A stretch of 64,000 nt of DNA. It comes from an uncultured Ruminobacter sp. GTDB taxonomy: Bacteria > Pseudomonadota > Gammaproteobacteria > Enterobacterales > Succinivibrionaceae. Shown one piece after another: positions 19,431 to 27,306 of this stretch. The DNA lies in assembly GCA_902764345.1 (NCBI GenBank), contig CACWVT010000001.1:1-64000 (forward strand). Direction: 5' to 3'. The number at the start of each line of letters is the position of its first letter. Position 1 is the first letter of the stretch. A program made the translations under genes and the position numbers. The notes under the pieces were generated by a model. The model worked only from the letters and a program-made list of their open reading frames with translations, was not told the DNA's origin and made no database searches.

Positions 19431-20114
19431 AATACACCCGATAACAAAGTTAATATTCCCGTATTCAATGGGGTCGATACTACAACTTAAGTTCGTTAAG
19501 CTTCCGGCTCTGTTATTTACGGCTCAATTTACAGAAAAAATAACCGGTACGTTCTGGTAAATGACTATTGCCTTTTAATGCATTCATTTTTCGATGTCGG
19601 AAAAAATTCCCTACACTGTCATAGTCGATTTTATAGTTTTTATTCTGATGTGGCAAATAACTTTTTCTGTAAACGGCAATAACCAGGTTCTGATATCGTG
19701 AACAAACACCTCAGACTGGCCGAACAAAAAAACTAACTTGTCTGGCCACGGGAAGATCAATTTATTGCCATTAAATCTGTATTTTTTAACGTTACCTATG
19801 TAAAAGAGAATAAAATTCATCCATATTCATTATGATTAATTAGTCAAAATACCTATCAACGGCAAAATTCGTTTATTTTTTCTACAAACATGACTTAAAA
19901 GATGGTATCTAGTCACTATTCCATAAATTTATGGTAGATAAAGTAAAAAATCGATCATAGAATTAAATTAAGTAGAAAGCAGAAGAAAGCTATTTTTTAC
20001 TTATTCAGGCCACCGGGCATAACACACAGATAACAGATAGGCTGTGGCTCAGATGCCCATCACAAGTGGCACGTATTTCTTATGTAATCTATCCTATTAT
20101 TAAGGAGTGTGCCT
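19431..20114. other. 684-bp intergenic region, rpoN / hpf
   Basis: This A+T-rich divergent region must contain promoters for rpoN and hpf-ptsN, but I cannot choose any with confidence. A perfect 14-bp palindrome CCATAAATTTATGG lies at 19921-19934. TGGCAC at 20067-20072 is half of a sigma-54 site, but the -12 GC is missing. A 35-codon frame at 19594-19701 has no ribosome-binding site. Confidence 0.4.
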
Positions 20115-20402
20115 ATGCAGATTACTATCGTTGGTCATCACGTTGAAGTAACCGATGCTCTTCGTGATTATGTTAATAGCAAAATGGATCACCTCAAGAG
20201 ACTTGAAGACTACGTTAAGTCAATTCACGTAACCCTTAGTATTGAAAACCAGCAGCTTCAGAAGGCCGCAGCCAAGGTTACCGTAACCGGCAACGATCTC
20301 TTTGCAGAATCAATCGAAGAGACCATGTACGCATCCATTGATGCTTTAGCTGACAAGCTTGAACGTCAGCTGGTTAAGTATAAAGAAAAGCTTACCCAAT
20401 AA
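20115..20402 (+). CDS. hpf: Ribosome hibernation promoting factor (short HPF)
   Basis: HPF binds the small ribosomal subunit in stationary phase and promotes 100S dimers. The 95-residue protein is of the short form, with MQITIVGHHVEVTDALRDYV at the N-terminus and the ASIDALADKLERQLVKYK helix at the end. I place the start at ATG 20115 because AAGGAG (20102-20107) is 7 nt upstream; a GTG two codons earlier is too close. ptsN follows after 6 nt. This is the usual rpoN-linked cluster apart from the flip of rpoN. Confidence 0.95.
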   Translation: MQITIVGHHVEVTDALRDYVNSKMDHLKRLEDYVKSIHVTLSIENQQLQKAAAKVTVTGNDLFAESIEETMYASIDALADKLERQLVKYKEKLTQ

Positions 20403-20408
20403 TTCAGA

Positions 20409-20897
20409 ATGTCTCATTTTTTGAGTGAATTACTAGAAAAGGACAGAGTGTTAAGCCCTGTCCTTTGTTATAGTAAAAAAAAGACTTTTGAAGTCATTGC
20501 CACGGCGGCAAGCAAAAAAGTCGGCATTTCCACAATAAATCTTTTAAAACTGCTTAATGAACGTGAGAGTATGGGCAGCACCTACATAGGCAATGGTTTT
20601 GTCATGCCTCACGCCATTATTCCTGATGACACTACAGAAACAGCCATCATGCTCATTCTTGATAAGCCTATCTGCTACAGTGTTGAGGACAATGCTTTTG
20701 CAGATATCTTTCTGGCTTTTTTTCTCCATGAAAACACTGCCACCGAGCATGCTGAAGATCTTGAAATAATCAGCAGGGATCTAAGCGATTCCATAAAAGT
20801 AAAGCAGCTTCGCTTTATGAAAAATATCTCCACCCAGGTTCATGGCTCAGTTACACGTTATTTTGAGTCAGTTCTTAAAGATGACTCCAAAAAATAA
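20409..20897 (+). CDS. ptsN: Nitrogen-related PTS enzyme IIA (PtsN)
   Basis: PtsN is the last phosphoacceptor of the PTS-Ntr chain (PtsP, NPr, PtsN) and adjusts potassium transport and envelope or nitrogen control. The 162-residue protein is an EIIA mannitol/fructose-type domain, and the phosphorylated His is His68 in IGNGFVMPHAI. The region after it is more divergent than in E. coli. It starts 6 nt after hpf. rapZ and npr, which often follow, are not here; a terminator and then rpoH on the other strand come next. trkAH in the same window would be a plausible regulatory target, but this is inference. Confidence 0.9.
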   Translation: MSHFLSELLEKDRVLSPVLCYSKKKTFEVIATAASKKVGISTINLLKLLNERESMGSTYIGNGFVMPHAIIPDDTTETAIMLILDKPICYSVEDNAFADIFLAFFLHENTATEHAEDLEIISRDLSDSIKVKQLRFMKNISTQVHGSVTRYFESVLKDDSKK

Positions 20898-20918
20898 AAA
20901 CCGGAGCTATGCTCCGGT
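20890..20918 (-). terminator. Terminator of rpoH, overlapping the end of ptsN
   Basis: ACCGGAGC (20900-20907) pairs with GCTCCGGT (20911-20918) around TAT. On the reverse strand it is followed by TTTTTATTTTTT, a strong U-tract. On the forward strand there is no T-run, so it mainly ends rpoH. Confidence 0.8.
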
Positions 20919-20942
20919 CTCATTCAGATCTGATACAGAATT

Positions 20943-21803
20943 TTAATCAGCAGCTTCAAGAGAAGCCTTAATCTTTGACATGGTAGCCTTCTCAAGCTGT
21001 CTTACTCTCTCAAGTGACACGCCAAGCTCTTCCGAAAGCTCGCTCAGCGTAGCCTTGTCACTGTCAAGCCAACGTCTCTTAATGATATGGTAGGATCTGT
21101 CATCAAGTTTACCAAGAACATCATTAAGACGTAACATCATAGCTCTGCTTGAATCCGCATGTTCATAATTAAGACTGAAGTCTGATGAACTATCGACAAG
21201 ATAATTTGAAGGAACGTTCTCTTCCTCTTCCTCACCATCGACGGAATAACCATCAAATGCCACGTCATTGGAATTTAAACGAACTTCCATTTCATTCACG
21301 TCATTTGCAGTAACGCCCAGTTCATCCGCAACCTTGGCAGTATCATTCATATTCAGCCAACCGATTGTTTTTCTTGTAGCCTGACGAAGCTTAAAAAACA
21401 GTTTTCGCTGAGCCTTGGTGGTGGCAACCTTTACGAGGCGCCAGTTTTTAATCACATAATCGTGAATCTCTGCTTTAATCCAATGTACCGCAAACGCAGC
21501 CAGACGAACGCCCTGACTTACGTCAAAACGCTTTACAGCCTTCATTAGGCCCACGGTACCTTCCTGAATTAAATCAGCGAGAGGAAGTCCGTATCCAATG
21601 TAGCCCCTTGCAATACTTACGACAAATCTAAGATGAGCAAGAACAAGCTTTCTTGCTGACTCGATATTGCCGTTTGAATGAAAATCAACGGCCAGATCAT
21701 GTTCTTCCTGTGCCGTAAGTAAAGGAATAGCATTTACAGCACGAATATACCCGTCAATGTTACTGCTAGGAACTAACATCATCGAATTCTGATTCAGTGT
21801 CAT
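20943..21803 (-). CDS. rpoH: RNA polymerase sigma-32 (heat-shock) factor
   Basis: RpoH directs transcription of chaperone and protease genes after heat or misfolding stress. The 286-residue protein has region 2 with HLRFVVSIARGYIGYGLPLADLIQEG, the region 2.4 motif FAVHWIKAEIHDYVIKNWR, the RpoH box QRKLFFKLR at about residues 131-139, and region 4.2 with SLERVRQLE. These are the marks separating RpoH from RpoD/RpoS. In enteric genomes it follows ftsYEX; here rtcB, on the other strand, has come between ftsX and rpoH. Confidence 0.97.
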   Translation of the reverse strand: MTLNQNSMMLVPSSNIDGYIRAVNAIPLLTAQEEHDLAVDFHSNGNIESARKLVLAHLRFVVSIARGYIGYGLPLADLIQEGTVGLMKAVKRFDVSQGVRLAAFAVHWIKAEIHDYVIKNWRLVKVATTKAQRKLFFKLRQATRKTIGWLNMNDTAKVADELGVTANDVNEMEVRLNSNDVAFDGYSVDGEEEEENVPSNYLVDSSSDFSLNYEHADSSRAMMLRLNDVLGKLDDRSYHIIKRRWLDSDKATLSELSEELGVSLERVRQLEKATMSKIKASLEAAD

Positions 21804-21884
21804 TTCACATTATCCCTTAACAAAATCTTCTACATTCGTATACGCCTGAAACCTGCGCACGACGTTATTAACGCAATCCGACTG

Positions 21885-21913
21885 ATTATGATACTCTACA
21901 GCAGACTGTTTAA
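21885..21913 (-). promoter_or_regulatory. Possible rpoH promoter
   Basis: On the reverse strand TTAAAC (21908-21913) and CATAAT (21885-21890) are separated by 17 bp, about 80 nt before the rpoH start. Both boxes deviate from consensus. Confidence 0.3.
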
Positions 21914-22047
21914 CCATTCTCTGTTAAATATAGACAGCTCACTTCGTGATTAGTTTCAAACTTACATACTCAATAATAGATCAATTTTGTTAATATTTCA
22001 CTTATTTTAGATAATTTTGAAACTATATATCTTCTAAACACCATAAA

Positions 22048-22158
22048 TTAAAATCTCTGATGACATCTCTTACTGAACATCAGGTTATTGGGAATATCAT
22101 TATCCAGTAAAATTTTATGAATATCCGCAATCTTCTGTGCATAACCGGTTAAATTCAT
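22048..22158 (-). CDS. Possible 36-residue protein, unknown
   Basis: An ATG frame reads MNLTGYAQKIADIHKILLDN and then a short basic end. The first part would form an amphipathic helix and looks more protein-like than chance sequence. There is no ribosome-binding site, and the frame stops at TAA at 22048. It may be a remnant of a lost gene. I recognise no family. Confidence 0.2.
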   Translation of the reverse strand: MNLTGYAQKIADIHKILLDNDIPNNLMFSKRCHQRF

Positions 22159-22293
22159 TACTGAATTCTGTAAAAATAACAGAAATTCACAACTTTACAG
22201 GAAATCCCTAAATCAAATATAAGAAAGAATAACGGGGAAGTTTTCCCGAAAAAAATCAAATCTTACAGAACTGCCTCCTGAAGGATATTAAAC

Positions 22294-23379
22294 ATGTTTG
22301 AAATCAAAGGTAAATACTGCACGGCCATATGTTATGCATCCGTTGCCGATTCCTGTTCAGTGGAACAGATAAGAAGAATGTGCAATCACGTATTCACCGA
22401 TGGGTCCAAAATCAGGATAATGCCTGATGTTCATGCAGGAAAAGGATGTACAATAGGCACCACCATGACCATAACCGACAAAGTTGTTCCAAATGTCGTC
22501 GGAGTCGATATTGGCTGCGGTATGTATACCATTAATCTTGGGAATACTGATATTGATTTTAGGGCTTTCGATGCCGCAGCGCACAGACTGCCTTCGGGAA
22601 GAAACCTTCATCGAAGCCCTGTAGAAAATTTTAATTTCAAAGAATTGCGGTGCTACGCAAATATTCAGAATCTGCCCCGACTCAATGCCAGTCTTGGAAC
22701 GCTGGGCGGAGGTAATCATTTCATTGAAATTGACGAAGCCACTGACGGTACAAAATATCTTGTTATCCATAGCGGCAGCCGTAATATCGGCAAGCAGGTT
22801 GCAGAATACTATCAGAATCTTGCAATCAAACTCAATTACAATTCCAAAATACCGGAGGATCTCTGTCATCTTAGCGGAAATTACCTTAATGACTATCTTC
22901 ACGATGTTAATGTTTGTCAGCTTTTTGCTCTGAGGAACAGGGAAATCATGGGAGATATTCTGCTTAATGAATGTGGCCTTAACCGAGGAACCACCTTCCA
23001 CACTGTTCATAACTACATTGATACAAAAGAAATGATTCTGAGAAAAGGAGCTATTGCCGCTCATAGTGGAGAGATGGTTCTTATACCAATTAATATGCGT
23101 GACGGGAGCATTATCGCACGGGGAATTGGAAAACCGGAATGGAATTACTCAGCGCCTCACGGAGCAGGACGAGTGCTGTCTCGCACCCAGGCTAAAAACA
23201 CTCTAAGCATGGATGAATTCAGAGAAACAATGCAGGGCATTTACACAACATCAGTATCCTCAGCCACTCTGGACGAATCTCCAATGGCATACAAATCCAT
23301 TCATGACATTATCGATGTCATTAACGACTCAGTGGATATAATAGATGTACTAAAACCTGTGTACAACTTTAAAGCGTAG
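22294..23379 (+). CDS. rtcB: RNA-splicing ligase RtcB
   Basis: RtcB joins RNA 2',3'-cyclic phosphate (or 3'-phosphate) ends to 5'-OH ends with GTP and Mn, in repair of cleaved tRNA or rRNA. The 361-residue protein has all metal and catalytic motifs: PDVHAGKGCTIGTT (44-57), VDIGCGM with Cys75, LGGGNHF with His142, IHSGSRNIG with His159, and the guanylylated His289 in SAPHGAGR. It is shorter than E. coli RtcB (408), as in a second bacterial subgroup. SD AAGGA lies 8 nt upstream. There is no rtcA, rtcR or archease gene beside it. It stands between rpoH and ftsX in opposite orientation to both. Confidence 0.95.
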   Translation: MFEIKGKYCTAICYASVADSCSVEQIRRMCNHVFTDGSKIRIMPDVHAGKGCTIGTTMTITDKVVPNVVGVDIGCGMYTINLGNTDIDFRAFDAAAHRLPSGRNLHRSPVENFNFKELRCYANIQNLPRLNASLGTLGGGNHFIEIDEATDGTKYLVIHSGSRNIGKQVAEYYQNLAIKLNYNSKIPEDLCHLSGNYLNDYLHDVNVCQLFALRNREIMGDILLNECGLNRGTTFHTVHNYIDTKEMILRKGAIAAHSGEMVLIPINMRDGSIIARGIGKPEWNYSAPHGAGRVLSRTQAKNTLSMDEFRETMQGIYTTSVSSATLDESPMAYKSIHDIIDVINDSVDIIDVLKPVYNFKA

Positions 23380-23452
23380 AAGAGTACCCGCACTCCTCCC
23401 CTTTCAGATAATGGACAGCTGAAATTAATTCACCGACCAATGTACAGAACAG

Positions 23453-24385
23453 CTACTGCGGACGTATTCTGTTGATGCTGCTCCTTGCACTTATGAAAGA
23501 CACAAGCATGCATATAAAGGTACTTATGACAAACATCATAAGCAGCTCCCTGAAGTTCAGCCCCCTGAACATTATATGGGTTCCATACGCCTCAGCCACA
23601 TGATTTAAATATCTTTCAGTAGAAAAAATCACAATGGTTCCCAACCACCATGACACAAAACAACCCAGAAATCCGAGCCACATGCCAAGATATACGTAAG
23701 GTCTGATGATGTAGAAATCAGTTGCCCCCACCAGTTTCATCACCTCAATTTCATTGCGATGAAGTAACACTCTGTTAGAAACGGTATTTATCAGGGTAAA
23801 CACCAGCGAAAGCAAAAGTATGGCGGCCATAACTGCAGTAATATAGCGCATGGCATCTGTAATAGAATTGATTTTCTTGAACCAGTCACGGTCTACCCTT
23901 ACCAGTTCAACGTACTTGTTATTCTTTATTTCCTTGACCAAAAGATCAAGATTCTCTGTACTTGCTTCTACCTCTTCGGAAGGAATAAGCACAACCGCAT
24001 GAGGCAAAGGATTTTCAGCATTCCCCATAACTTCATGCTCACTGATTCCCATTGATGAGGCAAAAGATTTAAGACCATCATCCTTGGTAATCAGCTCGGC
24101 TGATTTAATTCTCCCGTCTGACTGCAGGTCATCCTTAATCTGAAATGCAACTACCGAATCAACATCATTCTTCAGATATATGGTTATGTTTCTGCCAATT
24201 GTGAGATCTGATGTAGACTCCTTGAAATTCTGCATAAACACATAGAATATTGACGGAATGGTAAGTGTCAGAGCTATTACGGCTATGGCAAGAAGCGTTC
24301 CCGTGAAATTCACGCTTACCAGAGTGTTATAGACATAATGAATATCTCTTAAGTTACGTCTTATGAAACCTATCAGACTTCTCAT
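23453..24385 (-). CDS. ftsX: Cell division protein FtsX
   Basis: FtsX is the membrane part of FtsEX, which activates cell-wall hydrolases through a periplasmic loop at the septum. The 310-residue protein has one membrane helix near residues 30-50, a periplasmic domain to about 170 with SVVAFQIKDDLQSDGRI, and three more helices in the C-terminal half with NTVSNRVLLHRNEIEVMKLVGA. It follows ftsE, with the usual gap of about 20 nt. It is convergent with rtcB; no terminator hairpin is visible in that 73-nt gap. Confidence 0.95.
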   Translation of the reverse strand: MRSLIGFIRRNLRDIHYVYNTLVSVNFTGTLLAIAVIALTLTIPSIFYVFMQNFKESTSDLTIGRNITIYLKNDVDSVVAFQIKDDLQSDGRIKSAELITKDDGLKSFASSMGISEHEVMGNAENPLPHAVVLIPSEEVEASTENLDLLVKEIKNNKYVELVRVDRDWFKKINSITDAMRYITAVMAAILLLSLVFTLINTVSNRVLLHRNEIEVMKLVGATDFYIIRPYVYLGMWLGFLGCFVSWWLGTIVIFSTERYLNHVAEAYGTHIMFRGLNFRELLMMFVISTFICMLVSFISARSSINRIRPQ

Positions 24386-24406
24386 ACCTCACCATCCTGC
24401 CTGTAA

Positions 24407-25084
24407 TTACCGAAACTGACTGAATTCACCGTCATAAACAAGATGTCCTCTGTTTAAAACCAGTGTACGGTGAGGTTTAGTTGCCAGCAAATCAATGTCA
24501 TGACTTGCCATAATCACGGTTGTCCCGTCCTGATGCAGCATCTCAAAAAGATCCAAAATATCCAGTGACAGTCCTTTATCCAGATTTCCGGTAGGCTCAT
24601 CGGCAAGTATCACGTCAGGATGAGCCACAATGGCTCTGGCAATTCCAACACGCTGCTGTTCACCGGTACTCAGGCAGTATGGGTAGTATTCATCCTTATG
24701 TCTGAGACCAACCTTATCAAGAACCTGCCTAACGAGATCCATGGATTCTTCCTCGGTGTAATCCCTTATAAGTAAAGGCAACGCCACATTCTCTGCCACT
24801 GTTCTGTTCATCATCAGATGATGGTCCTGGAAGATCATGCCTATCCTGCGTCTCAGAAAAGGAATCTTTTTTAAGGATATATCAGTAATATCCTGATCAT
24901 TGAACAGAATCTGTCCAATGCTTGCCCGCTCAATAACGGCGATCAGTTGCAGCAGAGATGTTTTACCAGCTCCGGAATGTCCCGTGAGATAGACAAATTC
25001 ACCGGGATTTACCTTAAAACTTATATTCTGCAGGGCTATCTGCCCCTGCTGATATATCTTGCTAACTGATTTAAACTCAATCAT
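24407..25084 (-). CDS. ftsE: Cell division ATP-binding protein FtsE
   Basis: FtsE is the cytoplasmic ATPase of FtsEX. The 225-residue protein has Walker A GHSGAGKT, the Q-loop MIFQDHHLM, signature LSTGEQQRVGIARAI (Thr in place of the first Gly), Walker B VILADEPTGNLD and the H-loop MASHD. It starts 27 nt after the ftsY stop and belongs to the ftsY-ftsE-ftsX operon. Confidence 0.96.
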   Translation of the reverse strand: MIEFKSVSKIYQQGQIALQNISFKVNPGEFVYLTGHSGAGKTSLLQLIAVIERASIGQILFNDQDITDISLKKIPFLRRRIGMIFQDHHLMMNRTVAENVALPLLIRDYTEEESMDLVRQVLDKVGLRHKDEYYPYCLSTGEQQRVGIARAIVAHPDVILADEPTGNLDKGLSLDILDLFEMLHQDGTTVIMASHDIDLLATKPHRTLVLNRGHLVYDGEFSQFR

Positions 25085-25110
25085 TGAACCGTACCATGAC
25101 CAGTTATGGT

Positions 25111-26274
25111 CTACTCTTCATCAAAGAGAGCCTTAACGAAATCATCCGCATTGAACTCTCTCAAATCATCTATTCCCTCACCGACACCTATATAACGGAT
25201 AGGAATCCCGAAATTATCGGCAATATTAAAGATTACCCCGCCCTTTGCCGTGCCATCAAGCTTGGTAATATTAATACCGGTCAGCGGAACGACATCGCCG
25301 AAAAGTTTTGCCTGACTTATCGCATTCTGTCCCGTTCCGGCATCTACCGTCAACATAACCTCGTGCGGAGCATCAGGATCAATCTTCTGCATGACACGTA
25401 CAATTTTCTGAAGCTCCGTCATCAGATTGGCCTTATTCTGCAAACGTCCGGCAGTATCTGCTATCAGTATGTCATATCCCTTGGCTTTGGCGCTCGCCAG
25501 AGCATCATAAATCACTGAAGCACTGTCAGCTCCCGTACTTTGGGCAACTACAGGAATGTTGTTACGCTGCCCCCAGACCTTTAACTGCTCAACGGCGGCA
25601 GCTCTGAAAGTATCACCGGCAGCAAGCATGACCTTATGCCCCTGCGATTCAAACAGTTTCGCCATCTTGCCGATGGTTGTGGTCTTTCCTACCCCGTTTA
25701 CGCCCACCATCAGAATGACAAAAGGCTTTTTGGATGTATCAATGACAAGAGGGGTAGATACCTTGTCCAGAATACCGTGAAGTTCCCCCTTAAGACGCAC
25801 AACGAGACTGTCCGCATCGGTCAGTTCCTTAAGTGAGGCTTCTGCCGTCAGCTTTTCTATAAGCTTTTCCGTAGTTTCAATGCCTATATCCGCCGTAATC
25901 AACGTTGACTCAAGATCTTCGAAGAGCTCATCATCAATCTTTCTGCCTTTAAAGAGAGCCTTAATGCCAAGACCAAGGTTTTCTCTTGTTTTTTTCAGGC
26001 CAGTGACGAGTCTTTTAAAAAACCCCGGTTTTTCCTTAGGAACAGGGAGAGGCTTCTCATCCTGCACCAGTGTCGCATCAGCGGAATTTTCAGGGGCTGC
26101 GGTCTCTTCAGTTTCGGCCGCAACATTTTCAACAGGTGTTTCTATATGTTCTGCACTATTTTCATTAACCGTTTCGGAAACGTTAACGGAATTTTCATTC
26201 TCCGGTGACACAACCTTATTTTCTTCTGACTGTTTTCCCTTACCAAACCAGGAAAACCAACCTTTCTTAGTCAT
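25111..26274 (-). CDS. ftsY: Signal recognition particle receptor FtsY
   Basis: FtsY is the membrane-associated GTPase receptor for the signal recognition particle in co-translational insertion. Residues 1-95 are the acidic A domain (rich in Glu, Ala and Asn), preceded by the basic MTKKGWFSWFGKGK. The NG domain follows with GVNGVGKT, DTFRAAAVEQL, DTAGR, TKLDGTAKGG and the closing GEGIDDLREF. The 387-residue length is between the short Gram-positive form and the 497-residue E. coli form. It starts the ftsYEX operon. Confidence 0.97.
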   Translation of the reverse strand: MTKKGWFSWFGKGKQSEENKVVSPENENSVNVSETVNENSAEHIETPVENVAAETEETAAPENSADATLVQDEKPLPVPKEKPGFFKRLVTGLKKTRENLGLGIKALFKGRKIDDELFEDLESTLITADIGIETTEKLIEKLTAEASLKELTDADSLVVRLKGELHGILDKVSTPLVIDTSKKPFVILMVGVNGVGKTTTIGKMAKLFESQGHKVMLAAGDTFRAAAVEQLKVWGQRNNIPVVAQSTGADSASVIYDALASAKAKGYDILIADTAGRLQNKANLMTELQKIVRVMQKIDPDAPHEVMLTVDAGTGQNAISQAKLFGDVVPLTGINITKLDGTAKGGVIFNIADNFGIPIRYIGVGEGIDDLREFNADDFVKALFDEE

Positions 26275-26668
26275 AATGTTCTTCTTTATACTTTAGTGTT
26301 ATATTTGTTAAAAGATTTCAGACTGACACTCCCGGGACACTGATCCTGGGATTCCTGCTTCAACCTTCGAGGCGCAGCAGGGCTGTGTCTTACACGAAGT
26401 CTAGGAAGTACGATACTTCCAGCCTACGGCGCAGGCTTAAATTTCCGTATGTCATACGGTATTATCAACAAAAACACCGGCAGTAATTCCCGGAAGAAAT
26501 CCTGAAAATATTCCGCCTGCCGTGGTTTTAGGTTAAATCTGCGAATAGAAACAAAGTGACTACAGCAGATCATCAGACGATAAAGAGTCTTTTATTTAAA
26601 AAACATTATTATTTTACCCAAATCGTGTTCTAAAATATACAAATAATTCAATAGGCTTCAGGTATAAA
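26275..26668. other. 394-bp divergent intergenic region, ftsY / rsmD
   Basis: It holds the hairpin array and, after it, an A+T-rich stretch (about 26580-26668) where an rsmD promoter is expected. I see no convincing -35/-10 pair and no real small frame. Confidence 0.4.
26331..26525. ncRNA. Array of hairpins between ftsY and rsmD, possible structured RNA
   Basis: Within the 394-bp gap, five stems lie in tandem: 26331-26337/26344-26350, 26354-26359/26376-26381 (with an inner CCT/AGG stem), 26404-26410/26414-26420, 26421-26425/26433-26437 and 26445-26451/26453-26459. A longer-range pairing of CGGCAG (about 26478) with CTGCCG (about 26517) may follow. The region is richer in G+C than its flanks. 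It could be a small RNA, an ftsY leader on the reverse strand, or a mosaic of repeats. I matched it to none of 4.5S, 6S, tmRNA, RNase P or CsrB. The strand is not known. Confidence 0.35.
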
Positions 26669-27247
26669 ATGAACAAAAACAAAACATCCGGCTCAGCCAG
26701 CGGAATAATCAGAATCATTTCCGGACTGCACCGGGGCAGAAAGCTCCCGGTTCTCGATGCACAGGGACTGCGTCCGACCACGGACAGGGTAAAAGAAACC
26801 CTGTTTAATTGGCTAATGTTTAAAATTCAGGATAAAAAGGTTCTGGATGCCTTCAGCGGTGCAGGATCTCTTGGTTTTGAAGCTCAGTCAAGAGGAGCAT
26901 CGGAGGTGGTCATGCTTGAACTCAGTCCTCAGGTAGCTGACCAGTTGAAGAAAAATGCTGACACTCTCAAATGCTCAAATGTAACAATAAAACAGACAGA
27001 CACCATAAAATATCTCAAAGGATGCAACCGGAGCTTTGATATTATTTTTCTGGATCCACCTTTCAGAACAGGACTGCTTGAAGAGTCGCTGAAACTTCTT
27101 AATGACACCATCGCTCCACAGGGATGCCTTGTTTATGTTGAACATGAAAAAGAAAACGAGCCGGAACTACCGAAAAAATTCAAACTGATTAAGGAAGGTC
27201 ATGCCGGACAGGTAACGTATTCCCTCTATGAAATCGTAGCCGACTAA
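26669..27247 (+). CDS. rsmD: 16S rRNA (guanine966-N2)-methyltransferase
   Basis: RsmD methylates G966 of 16S rRNA in the assembled small subunit, with S-adenosylmethionine. The 192-residue protein has RIISGLHRGRKLPV near the N-terminus, the family segment LRPTTDRVKETLFNWL, the SAM loop DAFSGAGSLGFEAQSRGA and the DPPF catalytic motif (129-132). It is divergent from ftsY, the conserved pairing in gammaproteobacteria. Confidence 0.96.
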   Translation: MNKNKTSGSASGIIRIISGLHRGRKLPVLDAQGLRPTTDRVKETLFNWLMFKIQDKKVLDAFSGAGSLGFEAQSRGASEVVMLELSPQVADQLKKNADTLKCSNVTIKQTDTIKYLKGCNRSFDIIFLDPPFRTGLLEESLKLLNDTIAPQGCLVYVEHEKENEPELPKKFKLIKEGHAGQVTYSLYEIVAD

Positions 27248-27273
27248 CAGAAAACATCTCAATGTTTTCTGTT
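27248..27273 (+). terminator. Hairpin at the end of rsmD
   Basis: CAGAAAACAT (27248-27257) pairs with ATGTTTTCTG (27262-27271), loop CTCA, beginning right at the rsmD stop codon. The T-run is short, but the stem itself is U-rich. Confidence 0.6.
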
Positions 27274-27306
27274 GCATGCCAACGACTGACTGTTAGAACA
27301 TGACGT

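Larger units (their letters stand above)
21804..22293. other. 490-bp divergent intergenic region, rpoH / rtcB
   Basis: It holds the rpoH promoter candidate at 21885-21913, a possible 36-codon gene at 22048-22158 and a small hairpin CGGGGAA/TTTCCCG just before rtcB (about 22231-22246). No sigma-54 -24/-12 element is visible before rtcB, although E. coli rtcB uses one. Confidence 0.4.

Noticed and set aside
19594..19701. 35-codon forward frame with one hydrophobic helix between rpoN and hpf
   Set aside because: There is no ribosome-binding site, and A+T-rich DNA gives such hydrophobic frames by chance.
19611..19820. 69-codon reverse frame upstream of rpoN
   Set aside because: It overlaps the frame above on the other strand, has no ribosome site and an unlikely composition.
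20067..20082. TGGCAC before hpf, as in a sigma-54 promoter
   Set aside because: The -12 GC at the required distance is missing (the bases are TCTTA), so it is not a usable -24/-12 pair.
26331..26525. 4.5S RNA, 6S RNA, tmRNA, RNase P or CsrB in the hairpin array near ftsY
   Set aside because: None of the conserved cores can be found on either strand, such as the GGAAGGAAGCAG loop of 4.5S RNA or repeated GGA loops of CsrB.
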